Shown here: piece after piece, positions 57,053 to 64,000 of the stretch | Layout of the letters: every line of letters starts with the position of its first letter | Position numbering within the stretch: the first letter of the stretch is position 1 | Assembly (NCBI RefSeq): GCF_003711105.1 | Contig: NZ_CP023865.1 | Coordinates: forward strand, 7,981,001 to 8,045,000 | DNA from: Actinoplanes teichomyceticus ATCC 31121 | Lineage (GTDB): Bacteria > Actinomycetota > Actinomycetes > Mycobacteriales > Micromonosporaceae | DNA: 64,000 nucleotides | Direction of reading: 5' to 3' | The notes under the pieces: generated by a model | Told to the model about the DNA's origin: nothing | Database searches by the model: none | The model's input: only the letters and a program-made list of their open reading frames with translations | Program-made: the position numbers and the translations under genes

Positions 57053-57495
57053 CTTCCCCCTACCCCACCGCGCAAGGTCAGCTCAGCGCCGAAGCCAAAA
57101 CCTTCAACTGGCTGCTGGACTCCTTCACGTCCGGAACCGCGGGCGTGATCGAAGCCATCGCGGTCTCCTCGGACGGTCTGCTGATGGCCATGTCCGCGAT
57201 CAAGGACCGGCCGAACGCCGAACGCCTGGCGGCCGTCGTGTCCGGCCTCACCAGCCTGGCCGGCGGCGCCGCGAGCTGGTACCGCCTGGGCGCCCTGAAC
57301 CGGGTCATCATCGACATGGCCGACGGCTACCTGCTGGTCACCGCGATCAGCGCCGGCTCGGTGCTCGGCGTGATCGCCGACCGCAGCGCGAACCTGGGCA
57401 CCCTGGCGTACGAGATGACGCTCTTCGCCACCCGGGCCGGCGGCGCCCTGAGCCCGCGCCTGATCGCCGAGCTGAAGAACGCCGTCCAGCAATGA
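57049..57495 (+). CDS. cvnB: Roadblock/LC7-domain protein (CvnB)
   Basis: 148 residues. Starts MTSPYPTAQGQLSAEAKTFN and holds the LC7 pattern 'VIEAIAVSSDGLLMAMSAI', 'LTSLAGGAASWYRLG' and 'SVLGVIADRSANLGTLAYEM'. Roadblock proteins bind small GTPases as platforms or GAPs. Overlaps both neighbours by four bases (ATGA each), the typical conservon arrangement. Confidence 0.95.
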   Translation: MTSPYPTAQGQLSAEAKTFNWLLDSFTSGTAGVIEAIAVSSDGLLMAMSAIKDRPNAERLAAVVSGLTSLAGGAASWYRLGALNRVIIDMADGYLLVTAISAGSVLGVIADRSANLGTLAYEMTLFATRAGGALSPRLIAELKNAVQQ

Positions 57496-57956
57496 CGTAC
57501 CCGGACCCCGCCGACGAACCGGTACCTCCGGCGCGCCCCGGAGTCCGGCCCTTCCTGCAATCCGGTCCGAAGCACTCGGCCGGCGGCTACACCCCTACCG
57601 GGGAGAACCCGCCGGTCGAGGCACAGACCAACACTCTGCGCCCGTTCGTCATCACGGCCGGGCGGACCGATGGAGGCGACCCCGACATCGGTATGGAGAC
57701 TCAGGTGACGGTGGTGCCCGGCGCGCCGCCGTCCCGGCTTTCACCGGAAACCAGGGCGATCGTGTCTCTCCTGGAGGAGAGTCCGATTTCGGTAGCCGAG
57801 ATCTCCGCACGCCTGCGCCTGCACCTGGGCGTCACCCAGATCCTCGTCGGCGACCTGCGCGCCGCCGGCCAGGTGGACGTTCACGTGCTGGCCAACGACA
57901 CCCCTGACCCCGAGACCATCATGCGAGTGATCCGTGGACTTCGATCCATCAGCTAA
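57492..57956 (+). CDS. cvnC: DUF742 protein (CvnC)
   Basis: 154 residues from ATG 57492. N-terminal half is Pro-rich and flexible; the C-terminal half is the DUF742 winged-helix-like domain: 'LSPETRAIVSLLEESPISVA', 'EISARLRLHLGVTQILVGDL', 'AAGQVDVHV'. The N-terminal part carries 'TLRPFVITAGRT', the family's conserved motif. Presumed regulator of the GTPase in the conservon complex. It overlaps cvnD by 23 bases. Confidence 0.94.
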   Translation: MTYPDPADEPVPPARPGVRPFLQSGPKHSAGGYTPTGENPPVEAQTNTLRPFVITAGRTDGGDPDIGMETQVTVVPGAPPSRLSPETRAIVSLLEESPISVAEISARLRLHLGVTQILVGDLRAAGQVDVHVLANDTPDPETIMRVIRGLRSIS

Positions 57957-58557
57957 CCGCGTCGTCGGTACCGCGCGCATACCGGGCGCCGCGCCCAAGA
58001 AAGCGCCGGTACCGGTAAAGATCATCGTGGCCGGCGGCTTCGGGGTGGGCAAGACGACGACCGTCGGCGCCATCTCGGAGATCTCGCCGCTGACCACCGA
58101 GGCCGAGATGACCTCCGAGTCGGTCGGCATCGACAATCCCGGTCAGGCCACCCTGAAGACCACCACGACCATCGCGATGGACTTCGGCGTGCTCACCATC
58201 GACCAGACGCTGAAGCTCTACATCTTCGGCACGCCGGGGCAGACCCGGTTCGCCTTCATGTGGGACGACCTGGTGAAGGGCGCTCTCGGCGCGCTGGTCG
58301 TGGTGGACACCAACCGCATCGACGACTGCTACCCGGCGGTCGACTACTTCGAGCGGGCCGGCCTGCCGTTCGTGGTCGGCGTGAACACGTTCAACGGGCA
58401 GATGGGCTACAGCCTGGACGAGGTGCGCTGGGCGCTCGCGGTCCGCGACGACGTGCCGGTCATCTCGTACGACGCCCGGTTCCGCGCCTCCGTCCGGGAT
58501 GCCCTGCTCGTCGTGCTCGACCAGGCTCTCGACAAGGCCATCCGGATGAAGTCGTAG
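57934..58557 (+). CDS. cvnD: Conservon small GTPase (CvnD)
   Basis: 207 residues from GTG 57934. P-loop 'GGFGVGKTT' (34-42), switch region 'ESVGIDNPGQATLKTTTTIA', G3 'IFGTPGQTRF' (98-106) and 'VVVDTNRIDD'; the G4 motif is 'VNTFNG' rather than NKxD, normal for this MglA-like/ATP-GTP binding family. Works as the output switch of the conservon. Its coding region overlaps cvnC by 23 bases. Confidence 0.95.
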   Translation: MDFDPSANRVVGTARIPGAAPKKAPVPVKIIVAGGFGVGKTTTVGAISEISPLTTEAEMTSESVGIDNPGQATLKTTTTIAMDFGVLTIDQTLKLYIFGTPGQTRFAFMWDDLVKGALGALVVVDTNRIDDCYPAVDYFERAGLPFVVGVNTFNGQMGYSLDEVRWALAVRDDVPVISYDARFRASVRDALLVVLDQALDKAIRMKS

Positions 58558-58656
58558 GGTGTCCGGCGAGTCGTCCGGTTCACAGCATTCCCAAACGGGC
58601 CCGTGGGAGGGCACAGTGGGGTACCGGTCGACCGTGCGAGGAATGAGGACGGTGAC

Positions 58657-59328
58657 GTGCGAGGCGGACTGGACGACGCGCTCGACAAGCTTGCCCGTCG
58701 CGACGAGCTCCGGCGGCGGGCCGCGGCCGGAGAGAGTCCGGGCACCCCACCCGCGGTGACCGAGCTGGTCGAGGCCATCGCCGGGGTGGTGGCCCGGCAC
58801 CCGAACCTTGGCGTCACCGTCGGGGTCGAGGGGGCCGGCGATCCGGTGCTGCTGCACTTCGCGTTCGCCGACGGCACCGTCCAGGTGCGGGCCGACCGCC
58901 CGGTGGCCGACCGCCCGGCCGCCGAGGGGCACAAGCACGCCGACTTCGAGATCAATCTGGACGATCCGGAGCCGCCGCCGCGGGGCAGCCACGACGACCA
59001 GGACCGGTTCGGCCCGACGGACTACGACTACGCCGCCGAGCCGCCCACCGCGGAGCGGCCGTTCGTGAGTCCGCAGCCGCCGGCGCCACCCGCGGCGGCG
59101 TACTCCCCGCCCCCGGCGCCACCCCCGGCGGCGTACTCCCCGCCCCCGGTGCCGCCGCACCGGCCCGGATATCCCGCGCCGCACGCCGAGCCGACCGGGT
59201 TCCGCGAGCCGATGCCGAAGCCGGTCCCGTTCCAGGCCGGGCCTCCGGAGGAGACCGAGCTGGCGGCCCGCCGGCTGGCGGCGATGCTGCGCGACAATCC
59301 CAGCCTGCTGGACGACGCCGGGGCGTGA
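58657..59328 (+). CDS. Uncharacterised protein following the conservon
   Basis: 223 residues from GTG 58657 with GAGGA seven bases upstream. Starts MRGGLDDALDKLARRDELRR. Residues about 30-100 form a compact alpha/beta unit ('AVTELVEAIAGVVARHPNLG', 'VLLHFAFADGTVQVRADRPV'), followed by an acidic stretch and a Pro/Tyr-rich tail with 'YSPPPAPPPAAYSPPP', then a C-terminal helix 'AARRLAAMLRDNPSLLDDAG'. 99 bases after cvnD with no terminator between, so likely same transcript. A terminator follows its stop. Not recognised. Confidence 0.8.
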   Translation: MRGGLDDALDKLARRDELRRRAAAGESPGTPPAVTELVEAIAGVVARHPNLGVTVGVEGAGDPVLLHFAFADGTVQVRADRPVADRPAAEGHKHADFEINLDDPEPPPRGSHDDQDRFGPTDYDYAAEPPTAERPFVSPQPPAPPAAAYSPPPAPPPAAYSPPPVPPHRPGYPAPHAEPTGFREPMPKPVPFQAGPPEETELAARRLAAMLRDNPSLLDDAGA

Positions 59329-59344
59329 CCCGGCCAACGAGAAC

Positions 59345-59371
59345 GGCGGTCGCTTCGGCGGCCGCCTTTTT
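59345..59371 (+). terminator. Terminator at the end of the conservon operon
   Basis: GGCGGTCGC and GCGGCCGCC pair (with one G-T) around TTCG, followed by five Ts; 17 bases after the last gene. Confidence 0.88.
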
Positions 59372-59703
59372 CGTACGCCCGGTGCGCGCCGCGCCGGGAC
59401 CCGGGCACCCGGATCACCAGTCTCCGTAGTCGCATCATTCCCTCTCGTATAACTACTCTCCGCGACGTGACAGCCACCCTGGGGAGGCATCCGCTCGCAC
59501 CGCAAAAGGCGAAGTCATGCCCGGTTTCGGCCTGGAGGCACCGTGTGAGATGTCTGGCATAGGCCATTCGGGCGGTCTGCGACTCCGTTGGAACCATCGA
59601 TCTTGAGTGACGCTCAGTAGCTCCGTAATGTCCTATTACGTCCGCGACCGCGGCCCATCGTGCTCCCGGACTTCTACGAACAGTGACATGGACGGGGGCT
59701 GCG
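59372..59703. promoter_or_regulatory. Region with two inverted repeats upstream of the 59704 gene
   Basis: 330 bases without a gene. Two adjacent inverted repeats lie 65-100 bases before the start codon: TGAG-TGACG-CTCA (59604-59616) and CGTAAT-GTCCT-ATTACG (59624-59640). The second has TATTAC in its right arm, possibly part of a promoter. A regulator-binding role is inferred. Confidence 0.4.
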
Positions 59704-60123
59704 ATGTCGGCATCGGACGGTTGGCTGATCCCGGTCGCGGGCTACGCGGTCCTGCTCGCCCGGCCCCTCTCCACCGTCGTCCCGGTCCGGTTCGCCGTCC
59801 GCTACGTCGGCGCCCACCGCGCCACGGTCGTGAACCGGGCCCTGGCCGGCGGGGACGGCAGAGCGGAGCGCTTCCGGATCATCATGCCGGCGCTGAGCGA
59901 GGAGGCGGTGGCCGTCAACACGGTGCTGACGATCCTGCTCTCGCTGACCGGCACCCTCGGCCTGGTGTCCGGCCATCCGCTGCCGGTCCTGCGCACCTGG
60001 TCGGCGCTGCGCGCGAGCCTCGGCATCCGGCTGATCGTCACCACGTTCCCCGGCCGGGTGTGGGTGCTGGCGCACCGGGCCGGGCGCCTCGCCGAGGAGC
60101 CGCTCCTGCTGCGGACCGCCTGA
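59704..60123 (+). CDS. Hypothetical protein upstream of the epimerase
   Basis: 139 residues from ATG 59704 (GGGGG five bases upstream). Starts MSASDGWLIPVAGYAVLLAR with two hydrophobic stretches (about 8-32 and 75-100, 'AVNTVLTILLSLTGTLGLVS') that could be membrane segments, though both carry Arg nearby. No signal cleavage site and no known family. It lies 39 bases before wecB, probably in one operon; a role in the same sugar pathway is only positional. Confidence 0.6.
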   Translation: MSASDGWLIPVAGYAVLLARPLSTVVPVRFAVRYVGAHRATVVNRALAGGDGRAERFRIIMPALSEEAVAVNTVLTILLSLTGTLGLVSGHPLPVLRTWSALRASLGIRLIVTTFPGRVWVLAHRAGRLAEEPLLLRTA

Positions 60124-60162
60124 CCCCACCTCCCACCCCGAAGCAGCGCAGGAAGGCTCCCC

Positions 60163-61344
60163 TTGTCCCTTCGCGAAGTCCACCTGATCGGCGGCACCCG
60201 CCCGGAGGCCGTGAAGCTCGCCCCGGTCGTCCTCGCCTTCCGCGAAGCCGGCCTGCTCGCGCCGGTCATGCTGGCCGGCGGTCAGCACCCGGCGATGGTC
60301 ACCCAGGCGCTGGCCGCGTTCGGCCTGGCGCCGGACATCACCCTCACCGTCGAGCGCGCCACCGGCACCCGTGCCGAGCCGCTCACCGCGATGATCCAGC
60401 AGCTCGACGAGCTCTGGTCGGTACGCACCCCGGCCGCCGTGATCGTCCAGGGCGACACCACCACCAGCCTGGCCGGCGCGCTGGCCGCGTTCTGGCGCCG
60501 GATCCCGGTGGTGCACCTGGAGGCCGGCCTGCGCTCCGGCGACCTGGCCTCGCCGTTCCCGGAGGAGGACAACCGCCGCCTGGTCGCGCAGGTCACCGCC
60601 CTGCACCTGGCGCCCACCCCGCTGGCCGCGATGAACCTGCTCGACGAGCGGATCCCGGCGAGCGACGTGCTGGTCACCGGCAACACCGTGGTGGACGCGG
60701 CGCTCGCGGTCGCCGCCCGCAAGCTGCCGTACCAGAACCCGGTCGTCGCCGCCGCGCGCGCCGCCGGCGCCAACCGCCTGCTCCTGCTCACCGCACACCG
60801 CCGGGAGTCCTGGGGCGAGCCGCTGGACCGGATCCTCGGCGCGGTCCGCGAGCTGATCGCCCGGTACCCGGACATCGACGTGGTGCTGCCCAGCCATCCC
60901 CACCCGGCGGTCCGGGCGCGGGTGGACGCCGTGCTGGCCGGGGTGGAACGGGTCACGGTCACCGACCCGCTGCCGTACCCGGACCTGACCCGGCTGCTCT
61001 CCGAGGCCTACCTGGTGCTGACCGACTCGGGCGGCATCCAGCAGGCGGCGCCCTCGTTCGGTGTCCCGGCCCTGGTGCTGCGGGACGTCACCGAGCGGGC
61101 CGAGTCGCTGCACGCCGGCCGCGCCACGCTGGTCGGCTCCGACCCCGCGGCGCTTCTCGCCGAGGCGTCCGCGCTGCTGGACAGCCCGGCCCGGCGGGAC
61201 GCGATGACGGCCGGCGGCAACCCGTACGGCGACGGCCGGGCCGCCGCGCGCACCGCCCAGGCCACCGCGGCCCTGCTCGGCCTCGCACCATCCCCGGAAG
61301 CCATGCCCGTCCCCTCCGCCGCCCGGATCGGAACCCAGGCCTGA
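60163..61344 (+). CDS. wecB: UDP-N-acetylglucosamine 2-epimerase (non-hydrolysing)
   Basis: 393 residues from TTG 60163 (GGAAGG seven bases upstream), beginning MSLREVHLIGGTRPEAVKLA. Family marks: GTRPEA, 'VQGDTTTSLAGALAAF', 'VVHLEAGLRSGDLASPFPEE' (catalytic Asp/Glu region), 'LLLTAHRRESWGEPL' and 'LVLTDSGGIQQAAPSFGVPA'. Interconverts UDP-GlcNAc and UDP-ManNAc for cell-wall or surface polysaccharides. Its stop overlaps the ATG of the next small frame (TGATG). Confidence 0.95.
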   Translation: MSLREVHLIGGTRPEAVKLAPVVLAFREAGLLAPVMLAGGQHPAMVTQALAAFGLAPDITLTVERATGTRAEPLTAMIQQLDELWSVRTPAAVIVQGDTTTSLAGALAAFWRRIPVVHLEAGLRSGDLASPFPEEDNRRLVAQVTALHLAPTPLAAMNLLDERIPASDVLVTGNTVVDAALAVAARKLPYQNPVVAAARAAGANRLLLLTAHRRESWGEPLDRILGAVRELIARYPDIDVVLPSHPHPAVRARVDAVLAGVERVTVTDPLPYPDLTRLLSEAYLVLTDSGGIQQAAPSFGVPALVLRDVTERAESLHAGRATLVGSDPAALLAEASALLDSPARRDAMTAGGNPYGDGRAAARTAQATAALLGLAPSPEAMPVPSAARIGTQA

Positions 61345-61496
61345 TGCGCACCTCGAAGCTCACCCGGCGTGCCCCGCTCGCCGGTGGCGGCGCGGCCGCC
61401 GCCGGCCTCGGCACCGTGCAGGCCGACGCCACCACCACGACCGCGGTCCGGACCGGCAGGGGCGGTCCCGGCGCCGGCTCGGCGCTGAACGGCTGA
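61344..61496 (+). CDS. 50-residue Tat-signal-like peptide
   Basis: Starts MRTSKLTRRAPLAGGGAAAA with a twin-Arg followed by an Ala/Gly-rich hydrophobic stretch and an 'ADA'-type cleavage site (about 29), then only ~20 residues ending GAGSALNG. It looks like the signal peptide of a Tat-exported protein whose body has been lost, or a very short exported peptide. The start overlaps the wecB stop, so it is translated with wecB. Confidence 0.5.
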   Translation: MRTSKLTRRAPLAGGGAAAAGLGTVQADATTTTAVRTGRGGPGAGSALNG

Positions 61497-61564
61497 CCCG
61501 CTCGCACACCGGTCGCCGCCCGGCTCGGGCGGCGGCCGCCGTCATGGCACTACGGAGGAGACAA

Positions 61565-61915
61565 GTGGACGTGGTGGACTTCTGGGTCCGGTCCTGGACC
61601 TCGGACGACCCGGCCGCCGCCAGGCGGCTGCTCACCCCGGACGTGGAGACCGAGTGGAACCTGGACGCCCCGGTCGACGACGAGGAGCTGCTGCAGGTGC
61701 TGCACCGGATCGCCGCGTTCGCCGACGGCGTCCGGGTGGCGGCCCGTACCGACGCGGTGGACGGCGCCGCGCTGGTCTACGACCTGGCGGCGCCGTTCGG
61801 CCCGGCCCGGCTGGTCGAGTTCCTGGCGATCCAGGACAACCTGATCACCGAGGTACGCCACGTCTACGACGTGACCGCGATCGACCGCTTCTTCCCGGGG
61901 CTCTACGCCGGCTGA
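61565..61915 (+). CDS. NTF2-like/SnoaL-like protein
   Basis: 116 residues from GTG 61565, with GGAGGA five bases upstream. 'VVDFWVRSWTSDDPAAARRL', 'LLQVLHRIAAFADGVRVAAR', and 'VYDLAAPFGPARLVEFLAIQ' followed by 'FFPGLYAG' fit a single nuclear-transport-factor-2-like cone fold with an aldol/ketosteroid-isomerase-like cavity. No specific reaction can be assigned. Its end overlaps the convergent hydrolase gene by 13 bases. Confidence 0.8.
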   Translation: MDVVDFWVRSWTSDDPAAARRLLTPDVETEWNLDAPVDDEELLQVLHRIAAFADGVRVAARTDAVDGAALVYDLAAPFGPARLVEFLAIQDNLITEVRHVYDVTAIDRFFPGLYAG

Positions 61916-62664
61916 GCCGGCAGCGCCCGGTCCAGCAGCGCGAACAGCGCCGCCCAGTGCCGGCGCTCGCCCTCCGGGTGGTACATCGCCGTGTCCGACA
62001 TGGTGAAGCCGTGCGGTGCGCCCTCGTACAGCTCCGACGTGTACCTCACCCCGGCCTCCGCCAGCGCCGTCTCCAGCGCCTTGACGTGCTCCGGCGTCAT
62101 CGAGCCGTCGTTGTCCGCGTGTCCGAAATAGACCTCACCGGTGATCGAGCCGACCGCGCGGTGCGGGCTGTCCGGTTCCTCGGTGACCACCCGGCCGGCG
62201 TGGAAGCTGCCCAGCGCCGCGATCCGGTCCGGCAGCGCGGACATCGCGATCAGCGCGTTCCGGCCGCCCATGCAGTACCCGACGATCCCGGCCGGCCCGG
62301 CCGCGACACCGTCCTGCGCGGCGAGGAAGTCCAGGTAGGCGGTGGTGTCCGCGACCAGCCGCGCGGACGTGAGCGTCTGCATCATCGGCACCAGCCGCCC
62401 GAACACCGCACCCCGCCTGTCCGCGTCGGTCAGCTCGGCGGGCTCGACCAGCGGGCTGCGCTGATCGCGGTAGAACAGATTGGGCAGCAGGACCGCGTAC
62501 CCGCGCTCGGCGATCCGGTCGGCCATCTCACGCAGCCGCGGGCGGACGCCGAAGGCGTCCATGAACAGCAAAACTCCCGGGTACGGCCCGGGGCCGTCCG
62601 GTGTGACGAAGTACGCGTCGGCCGGGCCGTCCGCGGCCGGGACATCGATCGACGTCCGCTGCAT
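61903..62664 (-). CDS. Dienelactone hydrolase family protein
   Basis: 253 residues. Alpha/beta hydrolase with nucleophile Cys131 in 'GIVGYCMGGRNAL', Asp in 'GHADNDGSMTPEH' and His in 'EGAPHGFTMSD', the Cys-Asp-His triad of dienelactone hydrolases. Acts on cyclic esters or related substrates; exact substrate unknown. Transcribed divergently from the adjacent TetR regulator, which probably controls it. Confidence 0.93.
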   Translation of the reverse strand: MQRTSIDVPAADGPADAYFVTPDGPGPYPGVLLFMDAFGVRPRLREMADRIAERGYAVLLPNLFYRDQRSPLVEPAELTDADRRGAVFGRLVPMMQTLTSARLVADTTAYLDFLAAQDGVAAGPAGIVGYCMGGRNALIAMSALPDRIAALGSFHAGRVVTEEPDSPHRAVGSITGEVYFGHADNDGSMTPEHVKALETALAEAGVRYTSELYEGAPHGFTMSDTAMYHPEGERRHWAALFALLDRALPAQPA

Positions 62665-62753
62665 CAGCGCATCCCCTCAACGATCGGTCATGATCGGGGC
62701 GACCGTAGCATCGCGCGGCGGCATTCCCACCGGAACGTCGTATTCTGTGGCGC
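62665..62753. promoter_or_regulatory. Divergent promoter/operator between hydrolase and tetR
   Basis: 89 bases between divergent starts. TATTCT (62741-62746) lies eight bases before the tetR ATG, so that mRNA may be leaderless. An inverted repeat CGGTC-N11-GACCG (62685-62705) is a candidate TetR operator close to the hydrolase start. Confidence 0.5.
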
Positions 62754-63311
62754 ATGGCCACCCGGCTGCGTGCGGATGCCCGCCGAAACCGAGCGGCCCT
62801 GCTCTCCGCCGCTCGCGAGGTCTTCGCGGAGCAGGGCCTGGACGCCTCGCTGGACGAGATCGCCCGGCGGGCCGGGGTCGGCAACGCCACGCTGTACCGC
62901 CGCTTCCCCAGCCGCCGGCACCTGATCGCCGAGGTCTTCGCCGGCCACATGACCGTCGCGATCCGCCTTGCCGACCAGGCGTGCGAGCACCCCGACCCGT
63001 GGGCCGGATTCCTCGGCTACCTGAGCCGGGTGTGCGAGCTGCAGGCCACCGACCGGGGCCTGGCCGAGCTGCTGGTCACCACGGCGTTCGACGACGACGA
63101 GCGGCTGGCCGCGCTGCGCGCCGCCGCCCAGCAACGCGCGGTGGACGTGCTGACCCGGGCGCAGCGGGCCGGCCGGCTGCGCCCCGACTTCACCCGCAAC
63201 GACCTGTGGCTGGTGATGATGGCGAACGCCGGGGTCAACCGGCACGCCACCGAGCCGCACGCCTGGCGCCGGCAGCTGGCCCTGCTCATCGGTGGCCTGG
63301 CGACCCGGTGA
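62754..63311 (+). CDS. TetR-family transcription regulator
   Basis: 185 residues. Helix-turn-helix at about 10-55: 'RNRAALLSAAREVFAEQGLD', 'LDEIARRAGVGNATLYRRFP'. The C-terminal ligand domain ('LADQACEHPDPWAGFLGYLS', 'LRPDFTRNDLWLVMMANAGV') resembles the SbtR-like group. Divergent from the dienelactone hydrolase; presumed local repressor. Confidence 0.94.
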   Translation: MATRLRADARRNRAALLSAAREVFAEQGLDASLDEIARRAGVGNATLYRRFPSRRHLIAEVFAGHMTVAIRLADQACEHPDPWAGFLGYLSRVCELQATDRGLAELLVTTAFDDDERLAALRAAAQQRAVDVLTRAQRAGRLRPDFTRNDLWLVMMANAGVNRHATEPHAWRRQLALLIGGLATR

Positions 63312-63541
63312 CCGGCCCGCAGCGGCCGGCCCGGCCCGTCGGGTGAAACCGCAGGCGTGAATCTTGAGGCTGGCCTCGGCGCGGTGCCCGGGGGAGCCGG
63401 ACCGTGCGTCGATTCCAGGCCCCGTGACCGACCCGGCACGGAGCGGCTTTTAAGGATGTTTAAGGCTGGCCCCGGAGATCGTTAAGGCGGTCCCGCACCA
63501 CAATCGGCTCCGTCGCAATCCCCCGTGATCGGAGTCCTCCC

Positions 63542-64000
63542 ATGCAACGCAGCCGTCTGCGGCTCGCCATCTACTCCTCGGCCGCGGTGCTCGCGGTCGG
63601 CGGCGGGATCGGCGCGGCGGTCGCTGCCACCACCGGCAGCACGGGCAGCCTGACCGCCAGCTTCACCAAGGACAGCGACTGGGGCAGCGGCTACCAGGCG
63701 CACTACACGATCAAAAACGGCACCGGCGCCGCGGTCCAGGGCTGGCAGCTGGTCTTCGACCTGCCGCCGACCGCCAAGCTGGGCACCGCATGGGACGCCA
63801 CGGTGACCACCAGCGGCTCCACGGGGACGGCGCGGAACGCGGCCTGGAACGGCACCATCGCGGCCGGCGGCACCGTCGACTTCGGCTTCGTGGTCAACGG
63901 CAAGGGCGACCCGACGAGCTGCACGATCAACGGCGCGTCCTGCACCGCCGGCGGCGCCGCGACCACGGCGCCGACGGCCACCCGGACCGCGACCACGGCG
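63542..64000 (+). CDS. Secreted CBM2-containing protein, 5' part only
   Basis: 153 codons to the window edge. Signal peptide MQRSRLRLAIYSSAAVLAVG... ends near AVA (about 28). A carbohydrate-binding module family 2 follows: 'LTASFTKDSDWGSGYQAHYT', 'VQGWQLVFDLPPTAKLGTAW', 'VDFGFVVNGKGDPTSCTING', with the usual aromatic residues and Cys. A Thr/Ala linker begins at the edge, so a catalytic domain (chitinase- or cellulase-like) should lie just beyond. GGAG precedes the ATG. Confidence 0.9.
   Translation, partial: MQRSRLRLAIYSSAAVLAVGGGIGAAVAATTGSTGSLTASFTKDSDWGSGYQAHYTIKNGTGAAVQGWQLVFDLPPTAKLGTAWDATVTTSGSTGTARNAAWNGTIAAGGTVDFGFVVNGKGDPTSCTINGASCTAGGAATTAPTATRTATTA

Noticed and set aside
59704..61496. 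Polysaccharide biosynthesis cluster
   Set aside because: Only one sugar-nucleotide gene (wecB) is present; no glycosyltransferases or flippases are adjacent in the window.

Overview
The window is very GC-rich (roughly 70% or more by eye) chromosomal DNA from an actinomycete. GTG and TTG starts, leaderless-looking promoters, WhiB and conservon genes, CBM2/GH20 secreted enzymes and CCA-encoding tRNAs all fit Actinobacteria. I infer family Micromonosporaceae, probably an Actinoplanes-like species, but no rRNA is present to settle the genus. Almost all of the window looks like vertically inherited chromosome. I see no complete prophage, insertion sequence, CRISPR array or biosynthetic cluster.

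Layout. 1-8241: the left end of a conserved actinobacterial block (RidA, DUF4177 protein, Pro-rich membrane protein, two Get3/ArsA-like ATPases, WhiB4-like regulator, PonA2-like penicillin-binding protein, YqeY-like protein, membrane-anchored metallophosphoesterase); the order resembles the Mycobacterium Rv3678c-Rv3683 region. 8327-11941: tRNA-Pro followed by a gene-poor, decayed-looking stretch with two isolated exported proteins, a signal-peptide remnant of one of them and a degenerate ~25-bp repeat array. 12093-18528: pyrE, the lysC-asd operon, a lipoprotein and leuA behind a leader-peptide attenuator. 18589-23510: exported proteins (HNH nuclease lipoprotein with a small overlapping partner, two tandem RTX-repeat proteins, a GH20 hexosaminidase). 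23683-29765: a five-gene oligopeptide ABC importer operon (minus strand). 30174-35627: recR, ybaB and a very long dnaX (minus), the SRP RNA and tRNA-Ser(GGA).

35885-39895 holds a 1336-residue secreted protein with nine cysteine-bearing modules and Ig-like repeats. 40022-50486 is housekeeping: STAS protein, tRNA-Ser(CGA), purine nucleoside phosphorylase, tadA and its partner, M23 lipoprotein, tyrA, DinB protein, mtnA, M48 peptidase, PHP phosphoesterase. 50530-52200 is a DUF885 hydrolase. 52639-59328 is a conservon: a sensor-like membrane protein, histidine-kinase-like CvnA, Roadblock CvnB, DUF742 CvnC, small GTPase CvnD and an uncharacterised follower, tightly overlapping and presumably one signalling unit. 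59704-61496 holds an unknown gene, a UDP-GlcNAc 2-epimerase and a 50-residue Tat-signal-like peptide. The right end has an NTF2-like protein, a dienelactone hydrolase divergent from a TetR regulator, and the start of a CBM2 secreted enzyme cut by the window edge.

Most notable for follow-up: the conservon with an extra receptor-like gene, the modular cysteine-rich exported protein, the leuA attenuator, the 25-bp and 31-bp non-coding repeat arrays, and the decayed secreted-protein copy.
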